In this document: piece by piece, positions 1-6,191 of the stretch | Position numbering within the stretch: position 1 is the first letter of the stretch | How the letters are laid out: the number at the start of each line of letters is the position of its first letter | Program-made: the position numbers and the translations under genes | Notes under the pieces: model-generated | Told to the model about the DNA's origin: nothing | Seen by the model: the letters and a program-made list of their open reading frames with translations, nothing else | The model's database searches: none | DNA from: Armatimonadota bacterium | Lineage (GTDB): Bacteria > Armatimonadota > Zipacnadia > Zipacnadales > UBA11051 | Length of the DNA stretch: 6,914 bases | Reading direction: 5' to 3' | Assembly: GCA_003542955.1 (NCBI GenBank) | Contig: DPJP01000132.1 | Location: 1 to 6,914, forward strand

Positions 1-406
1 CTTGTACACTTGCACCCTGCGCGGAGGGGGTGAGTACGGCCTAGAAACGGGATCGAAGGCAAATCTGACGACGAATCTGCAAAAACGCAACCCGCGGACT
101 ACCCGACAACACTCAAAAGGGGGCTTCTTCAGGGGTCACATGATCGCAATCACGACCAACAACTCGATGAGAGTGAAACCCCTTCCACCTCTGTGCATCG
201 TCTGACACTCCTCTCATGCGATGGGGTGGGCTCACGAACCCCACCCTCAACCGTGTACGCGCCGGTACCATCCGCCTCCTTCGCCACCGCCACCGCCGTA
301 TCCTTCCCGGCATTGCACAAATGTAGAACGCCGCGCGCAACAGTGGCACAGCCCCGCGGCCGCGGCGCTACGCCCAGAGTTCGTGACATCGCCTCTGTCG
401 GATGCG

Positions 407-489
407 ATGAGGAAACGATGGAATCGCCGCAGGCCCTGAGCGCGTTGGGTTTCCTCAATTCCTCATTTCCTCATAGTTCCAACATTCCA
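407..489. repeat. Stem-loop element A with tandem octamer arms
   Basis: The left arm TGAGGAAAC (408-416) is the exact reverse complement of GTTTCCTCA (449-457). The right arm is repeated in tandem with an 8-base period: TTTCCTCA (450-457), ATTCCTCA (458-465) and TTTCCTCA (466-473). Two weaker units ending in TTCCA continue to 489. The left arm could pair with any of the three copies over 8-9 bases. Between the arms lies a core at 421-446, starting GAATCGC and ending CCTGAGCGCGTT, which recurs in element B at 688-713. Arm-to-core and core-to-repeat spacings (4 and 3 bases) are the same in both elements. I do not recognise the family; a REP-like or MITE-like element, a structured RNA or a protein-binding array are all possible. 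Confidence 0.65.
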
Positions 490-543
490 CTGTTGTGAAG
501 AAGATGCGCTACTTTCGATTGTCTGGAAGTGATAGCACTGCGA

Positions 544-621
544 TTCCCGACGACGGTCGGCGGCGAGGCTGTGGGCCTCTGGCCCTCACGCATGCACCCG
601 GCATGCAAACCGTCGTCGGAA
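544..621. repeat. Nested inverted repeat that can fold as a branched structure
   Basis: The outer arms CCGACGACGGT (547-557) and ACCGTCGTCGG (609-619) are perfectly complementary over 11 bases. TT at 544-545 and AA at 620-621 could extend the stem past a bulged C. Inside are two further hairpins: GAGGC/GCCTC (565-569 with 575-579, 5-base loop) and GCATGC/GCATGC (590-595 with 601-606, 5-base loop). The whole can form a multi-branch fold. It sits between elements A and B. It could be a structured RNA, a single-stranded DNA recombination site or part of a small mobile element. No T-run follows, so a simple intrinsic terminator is unlikely. Confidence 0.5.
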
Positions 622-674
622 GGCCAGATCAACAGAGCCCGCGACCTCCGGCACGGACCCGTCGCCGCGGGGCG

Positions 675-739
675 TTGAGACAAACGCGAATCGCACGAGT
701 GCCTGAGCGCGTTTGCTTGTCTCAAATCTCATTGTCTCA
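675..739. repeat. Stem-loop element B, a diverged copy of element A with different matched arms
   Basis: The left arm TTGAGACAA (675-683) is the exact reverse complement of TTGTCTCAA (717-725). The right arm is again tandemly repeated: TTGTCTCA (717-724), AATCTCA (725-731) and TTGTCTCA (732-739). An inner stem CAAACGCG/CGCGTTTG (681-688 with 708-715) continues the outer one, leaving a short 4-base bulge on the right side. The core 688-713 matches the element A core at 21 of 26 positions. The arms differ from those of A (GAGGAAAC versus GAGACAA), yet each is complementary to its own partner. That is the pattern expected if structure, not sequence, is conserved. Confidence 0.65.
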
Positions 740-1174
740 CCGATCTGCACCCAGGCGCGACTCGGGTCCCGGTACGCTCGAGCATTCCCTGCCCCAATCT
801 GTCATTGCGCCGCACCTGCAGAGCGCGGCTCGTGAAGCGGACGCGCCGTGCCGTGGGGAGCGGGCTTCGTTTACCGTGTGTTGCCCGCGGTTTTGCACCT
901 GCACGGTGAAGAGCATCTCCTCGGGCGCCGATGATGGATATGTAAGGAACTCGGCGTCGATGCCCGGAGTCTCACCGGTGGCTGTCGTCAGGTCGCGGAA
1001 GCGGACGTGGACGCCCGCCACCCGGTTGTCGCGGGGTATGTAAATGTTTCGTGAAATCGGTCGGAGGCGCAGGGGCGAGTCAGCGACACGGCGAAAGAAT
1101 GAGTCCCCAATGTAGGATCTACACGGCAGGTGATCGGGGCACCCGGGCGAGTCGGGCAACACGCCCCCGATCAC
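737..1174 (-). CDS. Possible hypothetical protein or gene remnant, 145 codons
   Basis: This open frame would start with GTG inside the palindrome at 1130-1174, and I see no good ribosome binding site for it. Only the middle looks coding: about residues 43-100 have GC-rich third positions and a natural composition, including the segments HVRFRDLTTATGETPG and PEEMLFTVQVQNRG. Both ends are rich in Cys, Arg, Ser and Pro and look like chance translation. No family is recognised. It may be the remnant of a larger gene whose ends have decayed, or simply a chance open frame in GC-rich DNA. The 3' end runs up against element B. Confidence 0.2.
   Translation of the reverse strand: MIGGVLPDSPGCPDHLPCRSYIGDSFFRRVADSPLRLRPISRNIYIPRDNRVAGVHVRFRDLTTATGETPGIDAEFLTYPSSAPEEMLFTVQVQNRGQHTVNEARSPRHGASASRAALCRCGAMTDWGRECSSVPGPESRLGADR
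1130..1174. repeat. Inverted repeat, 10-bp arms and 25-base loop
   Basis: GTGATCGGGG (1130-1139) is the perfect reverse complement of CCCCGATCAC (1165-1174). The loop is GC-rich. A TTTT run begins a few bases after the right arm (gtgcccttttcgtgttt), so a transcript on the plus strand could end here, but the loop is long for an intrinsic terminator. An operator or a remnant of a small mobile element are alternatives. Confidence 0.4.
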
Positions 1175-1220
1175 GTGCCCTTTTCGTGTTTCGGCCGCAG
1201 GTTGTTCGCGCGCGTGTGCG

Positions 1221-1288
1221 TGTCGGGCTGGACGCCTGACGTACCCGAGGGGGGGGTGATGTCGGGCTGGAAGCCCGACCTACCCGAC
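1221..1288. repeat. REP-like direct repeat pair, second copy a perfect palindrome
   Basis: Two 29-base units (1221-1249 and 1260-1288) match at 25 positions and are offset by 39 bases. Both begin TGTCGGGCTGGA and end near TACCCGA. The second copy contains a perfect 8-bp hairpin, GTCGGGCT/AGCCCGAC with a GGA loop (1261-1279). The first copy has two substitutions in the right arm that weaken the same hairpin. A run of eight G (1249-1256) lies between them. This is the form of REP-type intergenic palindromes, which occur in many copies in some GC-rich bacterial genomes. Confidence 0.6.
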
Positions 1289-1405
1289 GCGTGAGACGGT
1301 TGCCGCTGTCGGGAGGTGCCGGCGGAGAAGCATATCCGACACCCTTCCCGATGCCGACGGACGCATCGCAACGAGTTCACGAGAAGAGCATCACCGACAA
1401 ACATA

Positions 1406-1412
1406 GAGGTGA
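1406..1412 (+). promoter_or_regulatory. Ribosome binding site GAGGTGA that fixes the oxidoreductase start
   Basis: GAGGTGA matches the extended anti-Shine-Dalgarno complement and lies 5 bases before the ATG at 1418. It supports that start over the in-frame upstream ATG at 1316, which would add 34 residues with no Rossmann character. Confidence 0.75.
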
Positions 1413-1417
1413 ACACC

Positions 1418-2581
1418 ATGGATCAGGTACGAGTAGGGATCATCGGTTGCGGAAAGTTCGCACAGGCCCAGCACATGCCCAACATCGCGGCTTCAGACAA
1501 GGCCGTGCTGTGGCACGCGTCGTCGCGGAGTCAGTCGGGACAGGATGCCGCGAAGGGCTTCGGGGCGCACAAGGTCACGGCCGACTACAGGGAGATGCTC
1601 GCCGACCCGGAGGTCGACATGGTCATCCTGTCAGTCCCACATGAGATGCACATGTTCTATATCCGTGAGACGATAGAGGCCGGCAAGCACCTGCTCTGCG
1701 AGAAGCCGATGACGATGACGATGGAGGAGTCATACGAAGTCATCCGGCTGGTCAGGGAGCAGGGCGTCAAGCTCTGTGTGGACTACAACCGTCGCTGTTG
1801 CCCGGCCATCGTCGACCTCAAGGCGGCGTATATGGCGCACCGCGACAGCCCGGCAGGCGAGGCCCGCGTCTACGCCCAGGAGCAGGGCCGCCCGAAGTGG
1901 GCCGAGGAAGACCAGACGATGGTGATGATGCGGATCAATGATGAGAGCCGCACCTACGGTGGCATCCACATCGACTGGAAGGAGGGCGGCGGCCAAATCA
2001 TCGGCGAGGGCTGCCACTGGCTCGATATCATCCCATGGCTGCTTGAGGACCGTCCGGTGCGCATATCCGCCGTCGGCAGCACCCGCGTCAACTATGTCAT
2101 CAACATGGAGTTCGCGGGCGGGGCGATCGCGTGCATCTTCTTCAGCTCCTGCGGCACCTTCGAGTATCCCAAGGAGCTGCTGGAGGTCCAGCACAACGGC
2201 AAGCTCTTCCGCAGCGAGTGCTTCGTCGAGAATCAGTACTACGGCCTCGGCGAGCAGACCGTGAAGAAGTTCGACCTGCAGGGCGACGAGTTCCCGGAGG
2301 CCGGCGGGGAAGGCGGCCATGCCGGCTACCTGGCCAAAATCGACGCGATGGGCACACATTTCGCGGAGACCGGCGAGTTCAAGTACGTCTTCCCGGACAA
2401 GGGCCACCAGAACCTGCTGGATGCCTTCTGTGACGCCCTTATGAACGACACGCCATCCCCATGCGACGAGATGGCCGGCATGCAGGCGACTTACCTGAGC
2501 CTGCGGGCCATCGAGTCGATCAAGCTGGGCGCGCCGCTGCCCGTCAACATCGAGGACTGGGAGATGTACGTGCACGTGTAG
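1418..2581 (+). CDS. Gfo/Idh/MocA family NAD(P)-dependent oxidoreductase
   Basis: A 387-residue cytoplasmic enzyme of the glucose-fructose oxidoreductase / inositol dehydrogenase / MocA family, which oxidises or reduces sugars, inositols and related polyols. Length is normal for the family. The N-terminal Rossmann fold starts directly with VGIIGCGKFA (residues 6-15), giving the GxG dinucleotide-binding loop. The conserved EKP motif is at 95-97, with Lys96 the usual catalytic lysine. VDYNRR (121-126) follows as in the family. In the C-terminal substrate domain, GEGCHWLDIIPWLL (196-209) holds the expected His200 and Asp203. The C-terminus has the typical LLDAFCDAL and SLRAIES helices. There is no signal peptide. 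The gene stands alone on the plus strand and converges on the lactonase/esterase operon. The substrate cannot be read from sequence. Family assignment is secure; a role in the same sugar pathway as the neighbours is inference. Confidence 0.95.
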   Translation: MDQVRVGIIGCGKFAQAQHMPNIAASDKAVLWHASSRSQSGQDAAKGFGAHKVTADYREMLADPEVDMVILSVPHEMHMFYIRETIEAGKHLLCEKPMTMTMEESYEVIRLVREQGVKLCVDYNRRCCPAIVDLKAAYMAHRDSPAGEARVYAQEQGRPKWAEEDQTMVMMRINDESRTYGGIHIDWKEGGGQIIGEGCHWLDIIPWLLEDRPVRISAVGSTRVNYVINMEFAGGAIACIFFSSCGTFEYPKELLEVQHNGKLFRSECFVENQYYGLGEQTVKKFDLQGDEFPEAGGEGGHAGYLAKIDAMGTHFAETGEFKYVFPDKGHQNLLDAFCDALMNDTPSPCDEMAGMQATYLSLRAIESIKLGAPLPVNIEDWEMYVHV

Positions 2582-2601
2582 GCTGTCATCCGCACGCGTC
2601 T

Positions 2602-2634
2602 CGACGCCGGAGCAGCGGGTGCGCTCCGGCGTCG
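2602..2634. terminator. Strong hairpin between convergent genes, probable bidirectional terminator
   Basis: CGACGCCGGAGC (2602-2613) and GCTCCGGCGTCG (2623-2634) form a perfect 12-bp stem with a 9-base loop. It lies 20 bases after the oxidoreductase stop and 14 bases after the end of the minus-strand lactonase gene. There is no T-run on either side, so it is not a textbook intrinsic terminator. It may work as a GC-rich stop or 3'-end stabiliser for both transcripts. Confidence 0.65.
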
Positions 2635-2648
2635 CCGTGCCGGGTGCT

Positions 2649-3578
2649 CTACTCTCCGGCAGCGATGGGGCGTTGCGCCCCGCTCACAGCCATCTTCAGG
2701 GTGTAGACCGCGGTACGCGCGGTGATTAAGAGGATGTCGCGTTCCGACCCGCCGAAGGTGATGTTTGTCGGACGCTCCGGGATGTCGATGATGCCGATCT
2801 GGGCCCCGGAGGGGTCGAAGATCAGGATGTCGGTCGAGGCAATGTAGACGTTGCCCTGCGCGTCGATGGTCATGCCGTCGCCGCCGACGGCGCAGAACGG
2901 CGTCCTGTCAGGCAATGCGCCGCCCTCACCAATCGCATAGCGGTACGTCTTCCCGGCACCGGGATCGGTCACATAGAGGGTCGTGCCATCGGGCGTGCCG
3001 ATGAGGCCGTTGGGCTTGACCATGTGATCGATGACGCGGATGACCCGCGAGCGATCCGGGGGGATGGAGTAGACGTGCTCACCGCCCTGGACCACATCTC
3101 GCCCGCCGTAGACCGGATCGCTGAAGTAGACGCGATCGTCCGGAGCCACCCACACATCGTTCGGGGCGTTGAAGCGCTTGCCCCCGTACGCATCGGCGAG
3201 AACAGTGAGTTGGCCGGAAGGATCGATGGAGACGATGCGGCCCGTCCCGCTCTCGCAGCAGATCAGGTTGCCCGCGCCATCGAAGTACAGGCCATTGGTG
3301 CCGTTGGTGCTCTCGCGGAAGAGTGTGACCGTGCCGTCAGGCGACCACTTGTGGATGCGGCTGGGCGGGATGTCAGTGAAGAACACACTGCCGTCAGCCG
3401 CGACGGCCGGTCCCTCGGTGAAGCTGTACTCCCCGCTCACGCGGGAGAGAGCCGCGTCGGGAGCGATGAGAGTCTGTGGGAGTGTGCTCCCGCTCTGCGC
3501 GATGGCACAGTCCGCCGCCACGAGACCGAGGACGGCCAGGATGAGTGTGGCTGTGAGCGCTGTAAGTCGTGTAGTCAT
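2649..3578 (-). CDS. Secreted SMP-30/gluconolactonase/LRE-like beta-propeller protein
   Basis: A 309-residue protein of the SMP-30/gluconolactonase family, calcium- or zinc-dependent six-bladed propellers that open sugar lactones such as gluconolactone. The start at 3578 is chosen because AAGGAG lies 8 bases upstream and the protein then opens with a clean signal peptide: MTTR, a hydrophobic stretch to about residue 22, and likely cleavage after AIA near residue 27. Family metal-ligand and active-site positions are visible: Glu55 in FTEGPA, Asn140 in NAPNDV, Asn190 in KPNGL and Asp234 in GDGMTID. Repeating propeller strands such as VFFTD, VYFSDP, LYVTDP and VYIAS are clear. It is the downstream gene of a two-gene operon, 22 bases after the SGNH hydrolase stop. 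It is therefore exported, probably periplasmic. Exact substrate unknown; related propellers also act as aryl-esterases or strictosidine-synthase-like enzymes. Confidence 0.9.
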   Translation of the reverse strand: MTTRLTALTATLILAVLGLVAADCAIAQSGSTLPQTLIAPDAALSRVSGEYSFTEGPAVAADGSVFFTDIPPSRIHKWSPDGTVTLFRESTNGTNGLYFDGAGNLICCESGTGRIVSIDPSGQLTVLADAYGGKRFNAPNDVWVAPDDRVYFSDPVYGGRDVVQGGEHVYSIPPDRSRVIRVIDHMVKPNGLIGTPDGTTLYVTDPGAGKTYRYAIGEGGALPDRTPFCAVGGDGMTIDAQGNVYIASTDILIFDPSGAQIGIIDIPERPTNITFGGSERDILLITARTAVYTLKMAVSGAQRPIAAGE

Positions 3579-3586
3579 GGCGAGCA

Positions 3587-3592
3587 CTCCTT
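3587..3592 (-). promoter_or_regulatory. Ribosome binding site AAGGAG of the SMP-30-like gene
   Basis: AAGGAG on the minus strand, 8 bases before the ATG at 3578, within the 22-base gap after the upstream gene. It decides against the longer in-frame start at 3635, which would overlap the end of the SGNH gene and bury the signal peptide. Confidence 0.8.
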
Positions 3593-3600
3593 GGGCATGG

Positions 3601-5289
3601 CTACTGAAGCGTTCGTCTTGTCGCGCCGGCCTCAACTGGTTCGAGGTATAGCCCGCCCAGGTATGCCGGGTTGAGGTAATTGTCCGGGTGGCCGGTCCAC
3701 ATCAACTGGCTGTCGCGCTCCCGGCCGAAATCGGCGTCATTGATGCCGATATCGAGGCCCAGTCCGCCCCACTGCTCTCCCCGGCGGGCGACGATCGGCG
3801 CCAGTGGAACATCGACGACTATCCGGTACCCATTTGACCGGAGTCGGCAGTCGACCGCTATCCCGCTGAGATCATCCGGCAGCTTCTGCATGCTCTGCCA
3901 CTGGGCCCCGGCGCCGGCCTGCGCGGGCGGGATGATCTGCAGCGCCAGTACCGCCTCGTCATAGACGGGCTTGCCCTGGTCCGCGTCAGGTCGCAGGTCG
4001 AGGTACAGCTCCGCGGAGTCCCCCTTGGACGGATCGCTGAGGGTGGCAACCGACATGCTGTCATCGGTCACCTCGATCACAAAGCGCAGGCGGTCAGGGA
4101 GCACTACCGTTGCGAAGCGCGCATCGAGATCGACCGGCCCGAACCAGTGGTGTCTGCCCATGGTGAAGCGATCAGGTGGGATCGGGTGCCACGTCAGGGC
4201 GTTCCCGTCCACCGTGTCACCGTCTGCGCGGTCGACTGTGATCGCGGGGGCGACGGCCAGCCGGCAGAGATCAATCGCGCCGAAGCCGCCGCCGCGCGCC
4301 ATGATGCGCACCGGGAAGCGATAGGAGTGGCCGTCGAACGGCTGCAGCGGGAGGGCAATCTCGTGGGAGATGCCCTGCACACCGCCGGGCTCGACTGTGA
4401 CTTCCCCGTCCATCTGCCGACCAGGCCAGTCCGTGCGGACCTGGCAGACAAGAGGCTCATCGTCGCTGTTCCAGAGCGCGGCGCTGACGGTGTGGGATTC
4501 GCCGGCGGCGAGGACCGGACCTGTTGCGAAATCCACGTGAAGATGCGGCTTGATGCCCGCGGCCTCGTCAAGCGCCCTGAGGACCTCCTTCGCCATCACA
4601 AAATGGGTGAAGCCGTCGGGGTGGCTGCCGTATGGGAAGGGCCCACGGAAGTCCGGGTCTGCGTCGCGGATGGCACGGTCGAAGTCGGCGGCGGGGATGC
4701 CCTCGGAGGCGGCAACCTCCCTGGCGGTCTCATTCCACTCGTTGCGGGGATTCTCATCGATTATCGGCGGCAGACAGGCGATGACCAGGGCGTCAGTGCC
4801 CTCGGCCGTCAGTCTCAGCAGCTTCGCGAGGTCGGTCCTGAAGCTGCCGACGTCGCGCCCCCATCCCTTGTCATTGCCGCCAAACTGGATCAGCACCAGG
4901 TCGGGCTTGTGGGCGATGACCTCGGGATCGAGCTTGCCAAGCGCGTCTTCGGTGGTCTCCCCTGGATGGCCGGATATGACGAGGGTGAGCGTGCTCCCGG
5001 GGAAGCGGTACTGGAGCACGTCTGCGACGACGCGATGATAGGTGTCATGGCCCTCGGCGCCCCAGCCGGCCGTGAGTGAATCGCCGAAGGCGACCATAGT
5101 GACACTGTCGCCGCGGGCGAAGCGGTCCATGAGCGTACGGGCGCGGGCCTGCATGCGCTCCGAGCCGGGTGGCCGCGGCTCCTGCGCTGCCGAGATGTCA
5201 AGCAGTGCCAGCGCCAGCGAGGCGACCAGCACACCCGCCGGCACTGCGCGCCGGAGGGCGTTCGCATTGGTGGTGCCCCAGTACCCCAT
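3601..5289 (-). CDS. Secreted SGNH/GDSL hydrolase with C-terminal CBM9-like domain
   Basis: A 562-residue exported esterase. The start at 5289 is set by GGGAG 8 bases upstream and by the signal peptide that follows (Arg13-Arg14, hydrophobic 15-30, likely cleavage after SAA near 35). The SGNH domain spans about 60-245. Block I is VAFGDSLTAGWG with nucleophile Ser71, block II GHPGETTED with Gly107, and block III GGND with Asn139. The block V histidine is His223 in GSHPDGFTHF. The position three residues before His223, normally Asp in the DxxH triad motif, is Tyr220. A linking beta-rich region covers about 250-350. Residues about 360-555 resemble CBM9-like carbohydrate-binding domains (DSAELYLDLRPDADQG, GLGLDIGINDAD, LMWTGHPDNYLNPAYLGGL). 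Such enzymes typically remove acetyl or other acyl groups from polysaccharides. It is first in an operon with the SMP-30-like gene. The 134 bases upstream to the next stop show no clear promoter. Substrate is inferred, not shown. Confidence 0.9.
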   Translation of the reverse strand: MGYWGTTNANALRRAVPAGVLVASLALALLDISAAQEPRPPGSERMQARARTLMDRFARGDSVTMVAFGDSLTAGWGAEGHDTYHRVVADVLQYRFPGSTLTLVISGHPGETTEDALGKLDPEVIAHKPDLVLIQFGGNDKGWGRDVGSFRTDLAKLLRLTAEGTDALVIACLPPIIDENPRNEWNETAREVAASEGIPAADFDRAIRDADPDFRGPFPYGSHPDGFTHFVMAKEVLRALDEAAGIKPHLHVDFATGPVLAAGESHTVSAALWNSDDEPLVCQVRTDWPGRQMDGEVTVEPGGVQGISHEIALPLQPFDGHSYRFPVRIMARGGGFGAIDLCRLAVAPAITVDRADGDTVDGNALTWHPIPPDRFTMGRHHWFGPVDLDARFATVVLPDRLRFVIEVTDDSMSVATLSDPSKGDSAELYLDLRPDADQGKPVYDEAVLALQIIPPAQAGAGAQWQSMQKLPDDLSGIAVDCRLRSNGYRIVVDVPLAPIVARRGEQWGGLGLDIGINDADFGRERDSQLMWTGHPDNYLNPAYLGGLYLEPVEAGATRRTLQ

Positions 5290-5297
5290 CCCCGACA

Positions 5298-5302
5298 CTC
5301 CC
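5298..5302 (-). promoter_or_regulatory. Ribosome binding site GGGAG of the SGNH hydrolase gene
   Basis: GGGAG on the minus strand, 8 bases before the ATG at 5289. It selects this start over the in-frame start at 5418, which would prepend an Arg-rich 43-residue leader ahead of the signal peptide. Confidence 0.65.
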
Positions 5303-5423
5303 AACTCGCCCCGCCCGGTACGGAGTAGACGAAACCGCCGACGTTGGTCTGCGAGAACTCGCATCCGACGGCACTGCACGGAAGGGCCCACCATCTGCAG
5401 CCTGCATCTGGTGCTCACCGCGC

Positions 5424-6191
5424 TCAGGCAGCCAGCTCATCCCGGAGGTCCTCACGTTGGCTCCAGAGCACGGGCCGTATTTCGTAGCTGACCATGGCGT
5501 CGAGCACCGCCTGCGAGACGTGTCGCTCCTGGTCGTTCAACAGCGCGTACGCGCGCGAGCCGGGCTGGCGCACGTCGCGTGTGTCAACCCACTTGAACGA
5601 GATCATCTGTGCCATGTCCCTGTTCGGGTTGTTGATAGCCTGGAGGAATCTCTCGGGCATCTGTCGGGACTTGGGCACCACGAAGTCGAAGTGGTGATCG
5701 TATCCCGTTGTCCCGGTGAGTTTGAAGTTGCTGAAGTACCTGATGTCGTTGTGCTCCAACCAACTGGTGACGTCTTCGTGGAACAGAGCCAGGACCGTGG
5801 GCTGAGCAAGGTAGAAGAGGTCGTTGACTGCCAACATCGCCTGCACGAGGTTGTGCTTGCGCACGGCGAAGCTGTCGGCAGTGGCATCCACCATCAGCTC
5901 GCCATCCTGATTGCGGACACCGAAGCCCGCCAGTGTCGTCGCGAGGAGTTCCTCACGTTTGGGTGTTGATAGAGAGCAGCCGCCGTGCTCGAGGTCATCG
6001 ATGATGTAGCCCCCGTCGGTGAGGCGGAAGCCTCCGTTGCGCTTCGTGACGTAGATCCTGAGGTAGTCGTTGTGCCGGTCCAGGTGCGGCGTTGTGACTG
6101 CCACCCATTGATCGGAAACCTGGTGAACCACCGTCTTGTCCTGGAGCCAGGAGACGTAGTCACGTATGAGTGCCTCAACCTCGTCTATCAT
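5424..6191 (-). CDS. DUF1828-DUF1829 domain protein, second gene of a coupled pair
   Basis: A 255-residue protein whose two halves match my recollection of the linked DUF1828 and DUF1829 families. The N-terminal domain (about 25-118) has [15 protein letters not shown] (34-48), [15 protein letters not shown] (53-67), [15 protein letters not shown] and later [17 protein letters not shown]. The C-terminal domain (about 150-244) has [34 protein letters not shown] (198-208), [10 protein letters not shown] and [10 protein letters not shown]. The function of these families is not established. The FDFVV and FKW strands could suggest a restriction-nuclease-like fold, but this is weak. There is no signal peptide or membrane segment. 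Its ATG overlaps the stop of the upstream DUF6978-like gene by 4 bases (ATGA, 6188-6191), so translation is probably coupled. Sampled lines here are near 58% GC, against about 67% in the SGNH gene, which hints at separate acquisition. Confidence 0.85.
   Translation of the reverse strand: MIDEVEALIRDYVSWLQDKTVVHQVSDQWVAVTTPHLDRHNDYLRIYVTKRNGGFRLTDGGYIIDDLEHGGCSLSTPKREELLATTLAGFGVRNQDGELMVDATADSFAVRKHNLVQAMLAVNDLFYLAQPTVLALFHEDVTSWLEHNDIRYFSNFKLTGTTGYDHHFDFVVPKSRQMPERFLQAINNPNRDMAQMISFKWVDTRDVRQPGSRAYALLNDQERHVSQAVLDAMVSYEIRPVLWSQREDLRDELAA

Larger units (their letters stand above)
1..1417. other. Long region without a convincing gene, rich in inverted and direct repeats
   Basis: No open frame here has a recognisable family, a good ribosome binding site and sustained coding-like codon use together. 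The best coding-like stretch is the minus-strand one at 737-1174. The region instead holds several symmetrical elements listed separately. A further small hairpin is visible at 224-246, where GGGTGGG faces CCCACCC across a 9-base loop; it has no T-run. I saw no tRNA, rRNA, CRISPR or clear sigma-70 promoter. The region may be a decayed locus or a landing zone for small repeated elements. Confidence 0.6.

Noticed and set aside
167..217. Third copy of the A/B element around ATGAGAG (167-173) and CTCTCAT (211-217)
   Set aside because: The 7-base arms are complementary, but the shared core and tandem right arms are missing, so chance is likely.
407..739. Elements A and B as a CRISPR or TIGR-type array
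   Set aside because: There are only two units, 267 bases apart, the arms are complementary within each unit, and no cas or tas gene is visible.
1316..1417. N-terminal extension of the oxidoreductase from an upstream in-frame ATG
   Set aside because: The added 34 residues have no family match, and a good ribosome binding site precedes the ATG at 1418, where the Rossmann motif begins at once.
1730..2575. Long open frame antisense to the oxidoreductase
   Set aside because: It is the mirror of a clear gene in high-GC DNA, is rich in Ala, Leu, Val and Asp as expected of such shadows, and has no family features.
3556..3578. Lipoprotein signal in the SMP-30-like protein (Cys24)
   Set aside because: The residues before the Cys are AAD, which does not fit a lipobox; a signal peptidase I site after AIA fits better.
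4147..5079. Long plus-strand open frame opposite the SGNH hydrolase
   Set aside because: It lies wholly inside a secure gene on the other strand and shows only shadow-like composition.
5290..5418. N-terminal extension of the SGNH hydrolase
   Set aside because: It would put an Arg-rich segment in front of the signal peptide; the ATG at 5289 has its own ribosome binding site.
5169..5969. Plus-strand open frame of about 266 codons crossing the SGNH start and the DUF1829 domain
   Set aside because: It is antisense to two supported genes and shows no recognisable motif.
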